Shown: positions 18,019-26,495, numbered from the stretch's first letter. The stretch: 64,000 nt of DNA from Streptococcus pneumoniae (GCA_040719455.1 JBFDTN010000001.1:1769501-1833500); one strand, 5' to 3'. The notes: a model not told the origin generated them from the sequence alone. Program-made: numbers and translations.

Positions 18019-18205
18019 AATAGTTCGGGGAACTATTTCAATCGGGAAATGTGGCAAAGCGCAGCTTTGCTTTCCCCTCAATTCGGTGCACCATTCTAAG
18101 TTGGAAATTCGGCAAAACGCAGTTTTGTGTTCCTTACAATTTGGGAACTATTTCAATCGGGAAATATGGAAAAATGCAGTTTTGCTTCCCGCGTTCATAT
18201 ATTGG
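18017..18205 (+). repeat. Tandem hairpin repeats after satC
   Basis: The satC stop runs into a perfect stem GAAATAGTTC/GAACTATTTC (18017-18039, loop GGG). Three related units follow, each with a small stem around GCA: GCAAAGC-GCA-GCTTTGC (18054-18070), CAAAAC-GCA-GTTTTG (18113-18127) and a weaker AAAAAT-GCA-GTTTTG (about 18170-18184). The phrase GGGAACTATTTCAATCGGGAAAT occurs before unit 1 and again before unit 3. Stem bases change in pairs between units 1 and 2, pointing to selection on folding. A 66-codon ORF (18051-18251) runs through them, but it is repetitive and I do not call it a gene. The rest up to 18296 holds only the RBS of the next gene. Confidence 0.6.
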
Positions 18206-18296
18206 GAACAATACTGTTGAGTGGGCTATGCTTAGAAAAAATTATGGATGAGCAAACAGCCGATAGTATTCCGAATGAAAAAACAAGGAGATAGAT

Positions 18297-18749
18297 ATGA
18301 TTTTTGATCAATTGCAGGATGTGGGGCGATATCGTGGCCTACATCCGCATCTGGATCAAGCGATTGACTATCTTTTGACACATGATATGGAGAGTTTTGA
18401 CATTGGTAGATACGCTATTAATGACGATAAGGTTTTCTTTTATGTGCAGGAGAATCAGCTCAATCAAGAACCAGATGACAGTTTTGAATATCATGAAAAA
18501 TATGCAGATATGCACTTTTTGCTCGCAGGTCGAGAATTGATGCATTATGGTCAAGGAGTTCATGAAGTGCTCAAAGATTATGAAGAGGACAGCGATATTG
18601 GCTTTGTCCGCTGTAATCTTGCAACACCGCTTCATCTGACAACTGACAACATTGCCATTTTCCTACCAAATGAAGCGCACCAGCCTAATCTCTACGATAG
18701 AGCAGGTGAGACTGTGCAGAAATGTGTGGTGAAAGTGTTGATAGACTAG
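18297..18749 (+). CDS. YhcH/YjgK/YiaL family protein, probable sialic acid anomerase
   Basis: A 150-residue cupin-like protein of the DUF386 group. The family pattern is seen in GRYAINDDKVFFYVQE, YHEKYADMHFLLAGRE and LPNEAHQPNL (likely metal ligands Glu/His). Members in sialic acid operons (NanQ type) speed the interconversion of sialic acid anomers so the lyase gets its open-chain substrate. Placement between satC and nanA fits that role. AAGGAG precedes the ATG. Confidence 0.85.
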   Translation: MIFDQLQDVGRYRGLHPHLDQAIDYLLTHDMESFDIGRYAINDDKVFFYVQENQLNQEPDDSFEYHEKYADMHFLLAGRELMHYGQGVHEVLKDYEEDSDIGFVRCNLATPLHLTTDNIAIFLPNEAHQPNLYDRAGETVQKCVVKVLID

Positions 18750-18764
18750 AAAGGGAGACAAGAA

Positions 18765-19412
18765 ATGAGAAATAGGAGTGCGCAGTTATTATCCTCCATT
18801 TTTAATACAGATAATTGGCTGATGAGAGTCTGTGAAAAAATCTTGGATTTGGTCACGGTCAATCTCTTGTTTCTGATTTCTTGTTTACCGATTGTGACGA
18901 TTGGGATTGCGAAAATTAGCCTTTATCGGACGATACAAGAAGTACGAGACGGTCGTGGTGTACGTGTGGTGAGACTCTATATCAGTACCTTTAAGACCGA
19001 ATGGAGACGAGGGCTTGCTCTAGGAGGGATGGAGCTTCTAGTGACAGCTATTTGCTTGGTCAATATTCTGATGCTAAGAGGGCAAACTGTTTCTATCTTT
19101 CAAGGGATGAAAATGATCGCTTTTGGCATTTTGTTCCTCTTGATGATGGTCATGCTCTATGCTTATCCTTTGGCAGCACGATTTGAGCAGAGATTGCAAG
19201 AACAGCTTCAAACAGCCTTTGTTCTAGCAGGATTAAACTTCCTTTGGACTTTTGGTATGTTGGGAGCAGTAGCCTTGCTCATCTTTCTGCTATTAGGTTC
19301 TAGCTGGACCATTGTCTTTGGTGGCATGTTCTTTCTCTTAGCAGGATTTTCTAGTTTTGCCTATGCGCAATTAGCCATTTTAGAGCCGATTTTTAATAAA
19401 TACAATCGTTAG
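18765..19412 (+). CDS. DUF624 (YesL-like) membrane protein
   Basis: A 215-residue protein with about five membrane segments and the conserved start FNTDNWLMRVCEKILDLVTVNLLFLISCLPIVTIG typical of the family. Such proteins often accompany sugar ABC transporters, but their role is unknown. It starts 15 bases after the DUF386 gene behind an AAAGGGAG site, so it is in the same operon. Confidence 0.85.
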   Translation: MRNRSAQLLSSIFNTDNWLMRVCEKILDLVTVNLLFLISCLPIVTIGIAKISLYRTIQEVRDGRGVRVVRLYISTFKTEWRRGLALGGMELLVTAICLVNILMLRGQTVSIFQGMKMIAFGILFLLMMVMLYAYPLAARFEQRLQEQLQTAFVLAGLNFLWTFGMLGAVALLIFLLLGSSWTIVFGGMFFLLAGFSSFAYAQLAILEPIFNKYNR

Positions 19413-19462
19413 AGTATAGAAAACGAAGCTAGGATTTGCCTAGCTTCTTAGTGGAGAAATAA

Positions 19463-20380
19463 ATGAAAAACTTAGAAAAATATCATGGAATTATCCCCGC
19501 ATTTTATGCGTGTTATGATGAAAATGGCGAGATTAGCCGAGAAGGTGTCCGTAGCTTGACCGAGTACTTCATTGAAAAAGGAGTACAGGGCTTGTATGTT
19601 AACGGCTCTTCTGGTGAATGTATTTACCAAAGCGTAGAAGACCGCAAGGTGGTCTTGGAAGAAGTGATGGTAGTAGCGAAGGGCAAATTAACCATTATTG
19701 CCCACGTTGCCTGCAATAATACCAAAGATGGGATCGAGTTGGCTCGCCACGCAGAAAGCCTTGGGGTGGATGCGATCGCAGCCATTCCGCCGATTTATTT
19801 CCGTCTGCCGGAATACTCTGTTGCCCAATACTGGAATGACATGAGTGCCGCTGCACCAAATACAGACTTTGTGATTTACAATATTCCGCAGTTGGCAGGT
19901 GTTGCCTTGACTCCAAGCCTTTACAAGGAAATGCTTAAAAATGAGCGCGTCATCGGGGTGAAAAATTCTTCGATGCCAGTACAGGATATTCAAACCTTTG
20001 CTAGTCTCGGTGGCGATGACCATGTGGTCTTTAACGGTCCAGATGAGCAATTCTTGGGCGGTCGCCTAATGGGTGCTGCCGGTGGTATCGGTGGTACCTA
20101 TGGTGCTATGCCAGAACTCTTCCTCAAGCTCAATCAATTGATTGCGGACAAGGACTTGGAAACAGCAAAAGAACTTCAATTTGCGATCAACGAGATTATC
20201 AAGCACTTGACAGCTGCGCGAGGAAATATGTATGGTGTCATCAAGGAAGTCTTGCGTATCAACGAAGGCTTGAATTTGGGTAGTGTGCGTTCGCCTCTTA
20301 CTCCAGTCTGCGAAGAAGACAAGGAAGTAGTGGAAGCAGCTGCACGCTTGATTCGTGAAACGAAAGAACGTTTCTTATAA
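19463..20380 (+). CDS. nanA: N-acetylneuraminate lyase
   Basis: NanA cleaves sialic acid to ManNAc and pyruvate. The 305-residue TIM-barrel protein has the family signatures: GSSGE (carboxylate-binding, about 48), the catalytic Tyr in YNIPQLAG (about 138) and the Schiff-base Lys in GVKNSS (about 166). It lies after the DUF624 gene with a 50-base gap containing a weak stem and RBS (GGAG). It is the central enzyme of the cluster; this nanA is the lyase, not the sialidase of the same name in pneumococcus. Confidence 0.96.
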   Translation: MKNLEKYHGIIPAFYACYDENGEISREGVRSLTEYFIEKGVQGLYVNGSSGECIYQSVEDRKVVLEEVMVVAKGKLTIIAHVACNNTKDGIELARHAESLGVDAIAAIPPIYFRLPEYSVAQYWNDMSAAAPNTDFVIYNIPQLAGVALTPSLYKEMLKNERVIGVKNSSMPVQDIQTFASLGGDDHVVFNGPDEQFLGGRLMGAAGGIGGTYGAMPELFLKLNQLIADKDLETAKELQFAINEIIKHLTAARGNMYGVIKEVLRINEGLNLGSVRSPLTPVCEEDKEVVEAAARLIRETKERFL

Positions 20381-20427
20381 GAAAAAGCTTGCGAGAATTT
20401 TTCCGTGAGAGATAGAAGAGGTGGTTC

Positions 20428-21312
20428 ATGAAAACATATGTTGCCATTGATATTGGTGGTACCAGTATCAAATACGGTTTGATTGATGAAAATGACCAGC
20501 TAGTCGAAAGCCATGAAATGCCGACAGAGGCTCATAAGGGTGGACCAGCGATTTTAGAAAAAGTAGCAGGAATTGTATCTAGCTATCTGGAAACTATCAA
20601 TCTATCAGGGATTTGTATTTCCTCAGCAGGGATGGTCGATCCTGATAAGGGAGAGATTTTCTATGCAGGTCCGCAAATTCCAAACTATGCGGGTACGCAA
20701 TTCAAGAAAGACTTGGAAGCTAAGTTTGGCATTCCTTGTGAAATCGAAAATGATGTCAACTGCGCAGGGCTTGCTGAAGTCGTTTCAGGTGGCGGCAAGG
20801 GTGCAAAAGTTGCCGTTTGCTTGACAGTGGGAACAGGTATTGGGGGTTGTCTCTTGATTGATTCTCAGGTGTTCCACGGCTTTAGCAATTCTGCCTGTGA
20901 AGTGGGTTATCTCCACTTGCCAGACGGTGATTTCCAAGACTTGGCGTCAACCACTGCCCTAGTCCGCTATGTCGCAGAAGCGCACGGCGATGATGTGGCG
21001 GATTGGAACGGACGGCGGATTTTCCAAGAACTCGAAAAAGGGAATCCCCTTTGCCGACAAGGTATCGACCGCATGGTGCATTACCTAGCCAAGGGCATTG
21101 CCAATATCTGCTATGTCGCTAATCCAGAAGTCGTTATTTTAGGCGGTGGTATTATGGGACAAGAAGCGATTTTGAAACCGAAAATCGAAGAAGCCTTGAA
21201 AATCAATCTCGTCTCAAGTATCGCAGATAAGACCAAACTCGTCTTTGCCCAGCACCAAAATACAGCTGGCATGTTTGGCGCTTATTATCATTTTAAACAG
21301 AGACATGGATAG
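20428..21312 (+). CDS. ROK-family sugar kinase, probable N-acetylmannosamine kinase
   Basis: A 294-residue ROK protein with the ATP site DIGGTSIKYGLID at the N-terminus, ENDVNCAGLAEV (catalytic Asp, about 110) and GTGIGGCL. No N-terminal HTH, so it is a kinase rather than a repressor. The expected step is ManNAc to ManNAc-6-P, feeding NanE. The usual ROK zinc motif CxCGxxGC is missing: the region reads SACEVGYLHLPDGDFQDLASTTALV. Streptococcal members of this group often differ there. Last gene of the cluster, followed by a terminator. Confidence 0.88.
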   Translation: MKTYVAIDIGGTSIKYGLIDENDQLVESHEMPTEAHKGGPAILEKVAGIVSSYLETINLSGICISSAGMVDPDKGEIFYAGPQIPNYAGTQFKKDLEAKFGIPCEIENDVNCAGLAEVVSGGGKGAKVAVCLTVGTGIGGCLLIDSQVFHGFSNSACEVGYLHLPDGDFQDLASTTALVRYVAEAHGDDVADWNGRRIFQELEKGNPLCRQGIDRMVHYLAKGIANICYVANPEVVILGGGIMGQEAILKPKIEEALKINLVSSIADKTKLVFAQHQNTAGMFGAYYHFKQRHG

Positions 21313-21323
21313 CTAATCAAAAT

Positions 21324-21352
21324 TAGCTTAGAGAGATTCTAAGCTAGTTTTT
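21324..21352 (+). terminator. Terminator of the sialic acid cluster
   Basis: Stem TAGCTTAGA/TCTAAGCTA, loop GAGAT, followed by GTTTTT, 12 bases after the kinase stop. Confidence 0.85.
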
Positions 21353-21380
21353 GTGTTTATTCTTGATTAAATCTATCTTT

Positions 21381-21650
21381 GTGAATCCAATGAAAGAGTT
21401 ATTAGAGGTTGAACTTCGGCTTTTCTTGAAGTGCAATGATGGGGTCAATAAAGGGGTGGAACATCTTGTCTGCTTGGGATGAGTCTAAGCTTGGTATATT
21501 TTCTTTTTCATCCATCATTTGGTGACTTACTAAAAGGTCGATTTTTGACGATAAAGCTCCTCCTCTTTTTTGTAGGGGATGTACTTGGCATAGTAGATAG
21601 AGAGATGATAAATAGAGGGCTAGGAAGATAGATGCGTCGGTAGTGTCGTT
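21381..21650 (-). pseudogene. Possible decayed gene remnant
   Basis: The gap between the kinase and thrC has no intact gene. On the minus strand one frame reads ASIFLALYLSSLYLL, then changes; another reads YYAKYIPYKKEEELYRQK; the first frame resumes SKIDLLVSHQMMDEKENIP and ends LQEKPKFNL. The composition looks protein-like but the frame is broken and no good start exists. I do not recognise the family. Confidence 0.35.
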
Positions 21651-21764
21651 TTAGCAATATATTATGCTACACAAAAATAGCAATATCTGAAAATCTGTCT
21701 AAAATAATCTATTGTTAAAAAGATGGATTTTCTCATCACTATGCGAGAATTTTCTGAAAAAACA

Positions 21765-21773
21765 TGCTATAAT
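21765..21773 (+). promoter_or_regulatory. Extended -10 promoter of thrC
   Basis: TGCTATAAT, an extended -10 box, lies 32 bases before the thrC start. The -35 region is weak. Confidence 0.65.
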
Positions 21774-21804
21774 GGTAGAAATACGACGTAAAGGGAATAC
21801 GAAG

Positions 21805-23289
21805 ATGACATTAGTATATCAATCGACACGCGATGCGAAAAATACTGTAACGGCTAGTCAAGCGATTTTGCAAGGCTTGGCAACAGACGGCGGCTTGTTC
21901 ACCCCGCTGACTTATCCTAAAGTAGAATTAGACTTTGACCGCTTGAAAGATTTGTCTTATCAAGAAGTAGCAAAGTTGATTTTGGGTGCTTTCTTGGATG
22001 ACTTTACAGCCGAAGAGCTAGATCACTGTATCACCAATGCCTATGATAGCAAGTTTGACGATGCGCGCATTGCGCCCTTGGTCAAGCTAGACGGTCAGTA
22101 TAATTTGGAATTATTCCACGGCTCTACTATTGCATTTAAAGATATGGCACTGTCAATCCTGCCTTACTTGATGACAACAGCCGCTAAAAAGCATGGTTTG
22201 GAAAATAAAATCGTCATTTTGACGGCGACTTCTGGAGATACTGGAAAAGCTGCTATGGCTGGTTTTGCGGATGTACCTGGAACAGAAATCATCGTCTTTT
22301 ATCCTAAAGACGGGGTCAGCAAGGTGCAGGAATTGCAGATGACGACTCAAACGGGGGATAATACCCATGTAGTAGCGATTGATGGGAATTTTGACGATGC
22401 TCAGACCAATGTCAAGGAAATGTTCAATGATGAAGCTTTGCGTGCTAAGTTAGCTGACAAGAAAATGCAGTTTTCATCTGCTAATTCCATGAATATCGGA
22501 CGCCTCGTGCCACAGATTGTCTACTATGTCTATGCCTATGCGCAGTTGGTGAAAACAGGCGAAATTGCAGCAGGAGAGAAGGTCAACTTCACGGTCCCAA
22601 CAGGGAATTTTGGAAATATCCTCGCAGCCTTTTATGCTAAACAAATCGGCTTGCCAGTTGGCAAATTGATTTGCGCATCAAATGAAAATAATGTCTTGAC
22701 CGACTTCTTCAAGACCAAGGTCTATGACAAGAAACGCACCTTCAAGGTGACAAGTAGTCCTTCTATGGATATCCTTGTATCTTCAAACTTGGAGCGCTTG
22801 ATTTTCCACCTCGTGGGAAATGATGCAGAAAAAACAGCTGAGTTGATGGCAGCCTTGTCAAGAGATGGCGAGTATGAGTTGCAAGCAGTTGATGGCGACA
22901 TCTTGGACTTGTTTGCAGCAGAATATGCGACCGAAGAAGAGACTGCTCAAGAAATCAAACGGGTCTACGACAATTCGTCTTATATCGAAGATCCGCATAC
23001 AGCGGTCGCATCAAGCGTATATCAAAAATACCTAGCAGAGACCAAAGATGCAGCTAAAACTGTCATTGCCTCAACCGCTAGTCCTTACAAGTTCCCAGTT
23101 GTCGCAGTTGAAGCGGTGACAGGAGAGACAGGATTGGGTGATTTTGAGGCGCTTGCCAAGTTGCAGGATCTTTCAGGTGTAGCCCTTCCACCAGCAGTGA
23201 ACGGCTTAGAAACAGCACCAGTACGCCACACGACAGTTGTTGCAGCAGCGGACATGCAAGCTGAAGTGGAGCGTTATCTAGGGGTTTAG
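21805..23289 (+). CDS. thrC: Threonine synthase
   Basis: A 494-residue PLP enzyme converting O-phosphohomoserine to threonine. It has the N-terminal STRDAKNTVTASQAIL region, the PLP-binding Lys in GSTIAFKDMAL (near residue 112), SGDTGKAA, and FTVPTGNFGNILA for the phosphate. I use the ATG at 21805 (MTLVYQSTRD), which fits the family; an upstream in-frame ATG at 21712 would place the extended -10 box inside the gene. Monocistronic as far as can be seen, followed by a dispersed repeat. Confidence 0.96.
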   Translation: MTLVYQSTRDAKNTVTASQAILQGLATDGGLFTPLTYPKVELDFDRLKDLSYQEVAKLILGAFLDDFTAEELDHCITNAYDSKFDDARIAPLVKLDGQYNLELFHGSTIAFKDMALSILPYLMTTAAKKHGLENKIVILTATSGDTGKAAMAGFADVPGTEIIVFYPKDGVSKVQELQMTTQTGDNTHVVAIDGNFDDAQTNVKEMFNDEALRAKLADKKMQFSSANSMNIGRLVPQIVYYVYAYAQLVKTGEIAAGEKVNFTVPTGNFGNILAAFYAKQIGLPVGKLICASNENNVLTDFFKTKVYDKKRTFKVTSSPSMDILVSSNLERLIFHLVGNDAEKTAELMAALSRDGEYELQAVDGDILDLFAAEYATEEETAQEIKRVYDNSSYIEDPHTAVASSVYQKYLAETKDAAKTVIASTASPYKFPVVAVEAVTGETGLGDFEALAKLQDLSGVALPPAVNGLETAPVRHTTVVAAADMQAEVERYLGV

Positions 23290-23305
23290 TAAACAGTAGA
23301 AAGAC

Positions 23306-23488
23306 GAGGGAGTGAGACAGAAGTCGAGATTTCGCTAAAAACGACTTCGTCGTCTCACCCCCGCAAGGTTGACGAGGTTTGTAGAATGCTGATTTATCAA
23401 GGTTTTACAAACCCGACAACTACTGCGTCAAACTGTTAGAACTACAAAATGTAACGAGGTTGGATACTTTTGTCCCTGCCTCTTTTTA
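23306..23488 (+). repeat. Dispersed palindromic repeat between thrC and the MATE gene
   Basis: About 180 bp. The left part folds as GTGAGAC...GTCTCAC around AAGTCG/CGACTT. The right part (GATTTATCAAGGTTTTACAA, ACAACTACTGCGTCAAACTG, ACGAGGTTGGATACTTTTGT) matches the right end of the copy at 4751-5085. The outer ends are roughly complementary (GAGGGAGTGAGACA versus TGTCCCTGCCTC). It stops four to five bases before the likely start of the MATE gene. Confidence 0.7.
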
Positions 23489-23492
23489 TGAT

Positions 23493-24764
23493 ATGGTAGA
23501 GTATAAAAAGATTATGCAAATTACCCTGCCAGCAATGGCAGAAAATTTTTTACAGATGCTCATGGGTATGGTGGACGGCTACTTGGTATCAAGTCTTGGT
23601 TTGGTGGCTATTTCAGGGGTGTCGGTCGCTGGCAATATCATTACGATTTACCAGGCGATTTTTATTGCTTTGGGTGCTGCGATTTCAAGTGTTCTGGCTC
23701 GCAGTAGGGGAGCTGGTGATGAAAAGTCGCAAGCCTGTCATGCCACAGAAGCGCTAAAAATAACCCTGCTACTAAGCCTTGTTCTGGGCTTTGTTTCCCT
23801 GATTTTTGGGCAGGATATGCTCCATTTGCTAGGGACGGAAAGATCGGTGGCAGAGGTTGGCGGTCTCTTTCTAGCCATTGTCGGTGGAACCATTGTCCTC
23901 TTAGGACTCATGACCAGTCTTGGCGCTTTGGTGAGAACGACGGGAAATCCTCGCCTGCCCATGTATGTCAGCCTTTTGACCAATCTTCTCAATGCCCTGT
24001 TTTCTAGCTTTTTTATCTTTGGTCTTCATTGGGGAATTACAGGTGTGGCTCTGGGAACGGTTCTAGCTCGCTTAGTAGGAGTTGTGGTCTTGTGGAGATC
24101 CCTGTCCATTTCCTTTGCTAAGCCAAGTTGGGGCTTGGATAAGGACTTGCTCAGTCTGTCCTTACCTGCTGCGGGGGAGCGCCTCATGATGCGGGCAGGA
24201 GATGTGGTGATTATTGCCCTTGTGGTCGGCTTTGGGACAGAGGCAGTGGCTGGAAATGCCATTGGCGAAGTCCTGACCCAGTTCAACTACATGCCCGCCT
24301 TTGGGATTGCGACTGCAACCGTGCTCTTGGTGGCGCATAGCTTAGGGCAGGAAAAGCTCGATGAGATTGATCAGATTGTGCGCAAGACCTACTGGTTGGC
24401 GCTTGGTTTGATGTTGCCGGTTGCGCTTGTTATCTTTGCTCTGGGGACACCCCTCACCCACCTCTATACGCAGGATGTGCAGGCAGTGTCAGCTAGTCTG
24501 CTCGTTGTCCTTTTCTCGCTTTTGGGCATTCCTTTTACCGCAGGAACGGTCATCTACACCGCTGTCTGGCAAGGCTTGGGTAATGGCAAACTCCCTTTTT
24601 ATGCAACGACCATTGGCATGTGGGGGATTCGTATCGGTGCAGGCTATCTTTTAGGTGTAACCTTAGGATTTGGTTTGCCAGGTGTCTGGGCAGGAACGCT
24701 TCTTGATAATGCCTTTCGCTGGCTTTTTTTGAGAATACGCTATAACAAACGAAGGAGAAGATGA
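23493..24764 (+). CDS. MATE-family efflux protein
   Basis: A multidrug/toxin exporter with about 12 membrane segments, 423 residues from the ATG at 23493 (MVEYKKIMQITLPAMAENFLQMLMGMVDGYLV). An open frame reaches back to a TTG at 23460, but those 11 codons lie in the dispersed repeat and are unlikely to be native. No clear Shine-Dalgarno site precedes 23493; the next ATG (23514) is preceded by AAAAAG only. Substrate unknown. Its end overlaps the HAD gene by four bases (ATGA). Confidence 0.88.
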   Translation: MVEYKKIMQITLPAMAENFLQMLMGMVDGYLVSSLGLVAISGVSVAGNIITIYQAIFIALGAAISSVLARSRGAGDEKSQACHATEALKITLLLSLVLGFVSLIFGQDMLHLLGTERSVAEVGGLFLAIVGGTIVLLGLMTSLGALVRTTGNPRLPMYVSLLTNLLNALFSSFFIFGLHWGITGVALGTVLARLVGVVVLWRSLSISFAKPSWGLDKDLLSLSLPAAGERLMMRAGDVVIIALVVGFGTEAVAGNAIGEVLTQFNYMPAFGIATATVLLVAHSLGQEKLDEIDQIVRKTYWLALGLMLPVALVIFALGTPLTHLYTQDVQAVSASLLVVLFSLLGIPFTAGTVIYTAVWQGLGNGKLPFYATTIGMWGIRIGAGYLLGVTLGFGLPGVWAGTLLDNAFRWLFLRIRYNKRRRR

Positions 24765-25384
24765 TGACGACATTTATTTGGGATTTAGACGGGACTTTGC
24801 TGGATTCTTACGATGCAATTTTGGCAGGGATTGAGGAAACCTATGCGCATTATGGCTTGGATTTTGACCGTGAGGCGATCAAAAGCTATATTTTGCAGCA
24901 TTCTGTGCAAGCATTGCTTGAAAAGGTGGCAGACGAGAAAGGTCTCGATGCTGCAGAGATGAATGCCTACCGTGGTACGAGCTTACAGGAGAAAAATGCC
25001 CAGATCCATCTCATGGCAGGAGCTAAGGAAGTGCTGGCTTGGGCGAAGCAGGCAGGTATTACCAACTTTGTTTATACGCATAAGGGAGCAAATGCCCATC
25101 AGGTCTTGGCAGAATTGGGGATTGCGGACTATTTCACAGAGGTTGTGACCAGTGCAGACGGTTTTGCAAGAAAGCCTCACCCAGCAGCGATTGATTATCT
25201 GGTCGAGAAATACGATTTGGACAAATCAAGCACCTACTACATCGGCGACCGTCGTTTAGATGTAGAAGTAGCGATCAATAGTGGCATTCAGAGTATGAAC
25301 TTCCAAGCTTATCCGTCACCTGCCAATCAGCAGATAAACCAGCTTTTAGATATCAAAGAGAACATTTTTGATGACAACATCTAA
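24761..25384 (+). CDS. HAD-family hydrolase, phosphoglycolate phosphatase-like
   Basis: A 207-residue HAD protein. Motif I is IWDLDGTLLDSYD, motif II is FVYTHKG (Thr near residue 104), and motifs III/IV are RKPHPAA and YIGDRRLDVEVA. The helical cap after motif I is of the Gph/PGMB type. Translation is coupled to the MATE gene through a four-base overlap. Substrate is not readable from sequence. Confidence 0.88.
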   Translation: MMTTFIWDLDGTLLDSYDAILAGIEETYAHYGLDFDREAIKSYILQHSVQALLEKVADEKGLDAAEMNAYRGTSLQEKNAQIHLMAGAKEVLAWAKQAGITNFVYTHKGANAHQVLAELGIADYFTEVVTSADGFARKPHPAAIDYLVEKYDLDKSSTYYIGDRRLDVEVAINSGIQSMNFQAYPSPANQQINQLLDIKENIFDDNI

Positions 25385-25433
25385 CTTTTTCAGAAAATTT
25401 CAAGCAAAGAACTTGATTTTTTCTTTTCTTTGG

Positions 25434-25470
25434 ATTATACTTGATTAATCAACAGTTGATAAGTCAATTA
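25434..25470 (+). promoter_or_regulatory. MarR gene promoter with overlapping palindromes
   Basis: A -10-like TTATAC (25434-25439) is followed at once by the perfect palindrome TTGATTAATCAA (25441-25452) and a related GTTGATAAGTCAAT. AT-rich palindromes over the transcription start are typical autoregulatory MarR operators. Confidence 0.55.
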
Positions 25471-25486
25471 TAAAAAGGAAAATGTC

Positions 25487-25921
25487 ATGACAGCCATCAA
25501 TCACTTACTGTACCAGCTTCATGTATCGGATCAACAAGTTACCCAGCTGTTTGAAAAACGCTTGGGAATCAGTCTGACCCGCTATGAACTCTTGAAACTA
25601 CTGCTCGAACTCGCTCCTTGTAGCCAGATCCGAGTGCAGGAAGCCCTGCACATCGATCAGGCAGCTCTGACTCGTCATTTTAAGATTTTAGAGGAAAAGG
25701 GATATGTGAGCAGAACGCGCAACCCGCACAATCAGCGGGAAATCTTGGTGGATGTGACCGATTTTGCCAAACAACAGCTCATCACTTCACCCCCAACTCA
25801 TCATTTAGCAGTCAAAGAGCAGATGGAGAAGATTTTGTCAGAGGAAGAACGGACTAGCCTCAAAGAGTTACTGGATAAGTTGGTCACAGGCTTAGAGACG
25901 ATTGCGACTGACCATGATTAG
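25487..25921 (+). CDS. MarR-family transcriptional regulator
   Basis: A 144-residue winged-helix regulator. The HTH is at about residues 48-70 (CSQIRVQEALHIDQAALTRHFKILEEKGYVSR), and the wing has RNPHNQREILVDVT. It precedes a DUF1304 gene by 15 bases, a known pairing, and probably represses both. Ligand unknown. Confidence 0.92.
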   Translation: MTAINHLLYQLHVSDQQVTQLFEKRLGISLTRYELLKLLLELAPCSQIRVQEALHIDQAALTRHFKILEEKGYVSRTRNPHNQREILVDVTDFAKQQLITSPPTHHLAVKEQMEKILSEEERTSLKELLDKLVTGLETIATDHD

Positions 25922-25936
25922 AAAGAAGGAACTACT

Positions 25937-26299
25937 ATGTCACTTGTAACCATTATTTTAGCAACTATTGTTGCGCTTGAACACATTTATATTTTCTATC
26001 TTGAAACCATTGCTACTCACTCTGATAAGACTGTGAAAGCTTTTGGGCTTGAAAAAGAGGAGATGATGCGCGATTCAGTCACTTCCCTTTTCAAAAATCA
26101 AGGAATTTACAATCTTTTGTTGGCAATTTTCCTCCTTTACGGAATCTTTGTCTCTGCTAACTTGGAAATCGTGACTATTTTTGTCTTGTATGTGATCGGA
26201 GCAGCAGTTTATGGAGCTGTTACAGCCAACAAAAAAATCTTGTTTGTCCAAGGTGGCCCAGCTATTCTAGCTCTTTTGAGTATTTTATTGTTGAAATAA
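25937..26299 (+). CDS. DUF1304 membrane protein
   Basis: A 120-residue protein with four hydrophobic segments and the family pattern ALEHIYIFYLETI near the N-terminus and FKNQGIYNLLLA in the middle. Function unknown. Co-transcribed with the MarR regulator and followed by a terminator. Confidence 0.9.
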   Translation: MSLVTIILATIVALEHIYIFYLETIATHSDKTVKAFGLEKEEMMRDSVTSLFKNQGIYNLLLAIFLLYGIFVSANLEIVTIFVLYVIGAAVYGAVTANKKILFVQGGPAILALLSILLLK

Positions 26300-26304
26300 A
26301 AGGC

Positions 26305-26329
26305 AAGTCGAGTAAATCTCGGCTTTTTC
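26305..26329 (+). terminator. Terminator of the MarR-DUF1304 operon
   Basis: Stem AGTCGAG/CTCGGCT (one G-T pair), loop TAAAT, followed by TTTTTC. Confidence 0.75.
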
Positions 26330-26417
26330 ATATATCTAGATGGTATTGGCATGGAGAGTTTTGCCAAGTAGAGGAGGAAGTGTGCGAGGGGATGATGTAA
26401 ATTTTTAAAATAGTTTA

Positions 26418-26474
26418 TGCAAACGTTTGACTAAATGAAAAAAAGTGTTATAATAGAAATGAAAACGCTTAACA
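26418..26474 (+). promoter_or_regulatory. Promoter with two cre sites for the msmK-like gene
   Basis: -35 TTGACT (26427-26432), 16-base spacer, -10 TATAAT (26449-26454). One cre, TGCAAACGTTTGA, covers the -35 box (26418-26430), and a second, TGAAAACGCTTAACA, lies just after the start site (26460-26474). This predicts strong CcpA control. Confidence 0.8.
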
Positions 26475-26495
26475 TTTAGTAGAAAAGGGGCAAGC

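Noticed and set aside
18051..18251. 66-residue ORF after satC
   Set aside because: It is coded by hairpin repeats with paired base changes, has no clear ribosome site, and its product repeats the same short pattern; an RNA or DNA element explains it better.
21805..21830. Riboswitch or T-box before thrC
   Set aside because: The leader from the extended -10 box to the ATG is only about 30 bases, too short.
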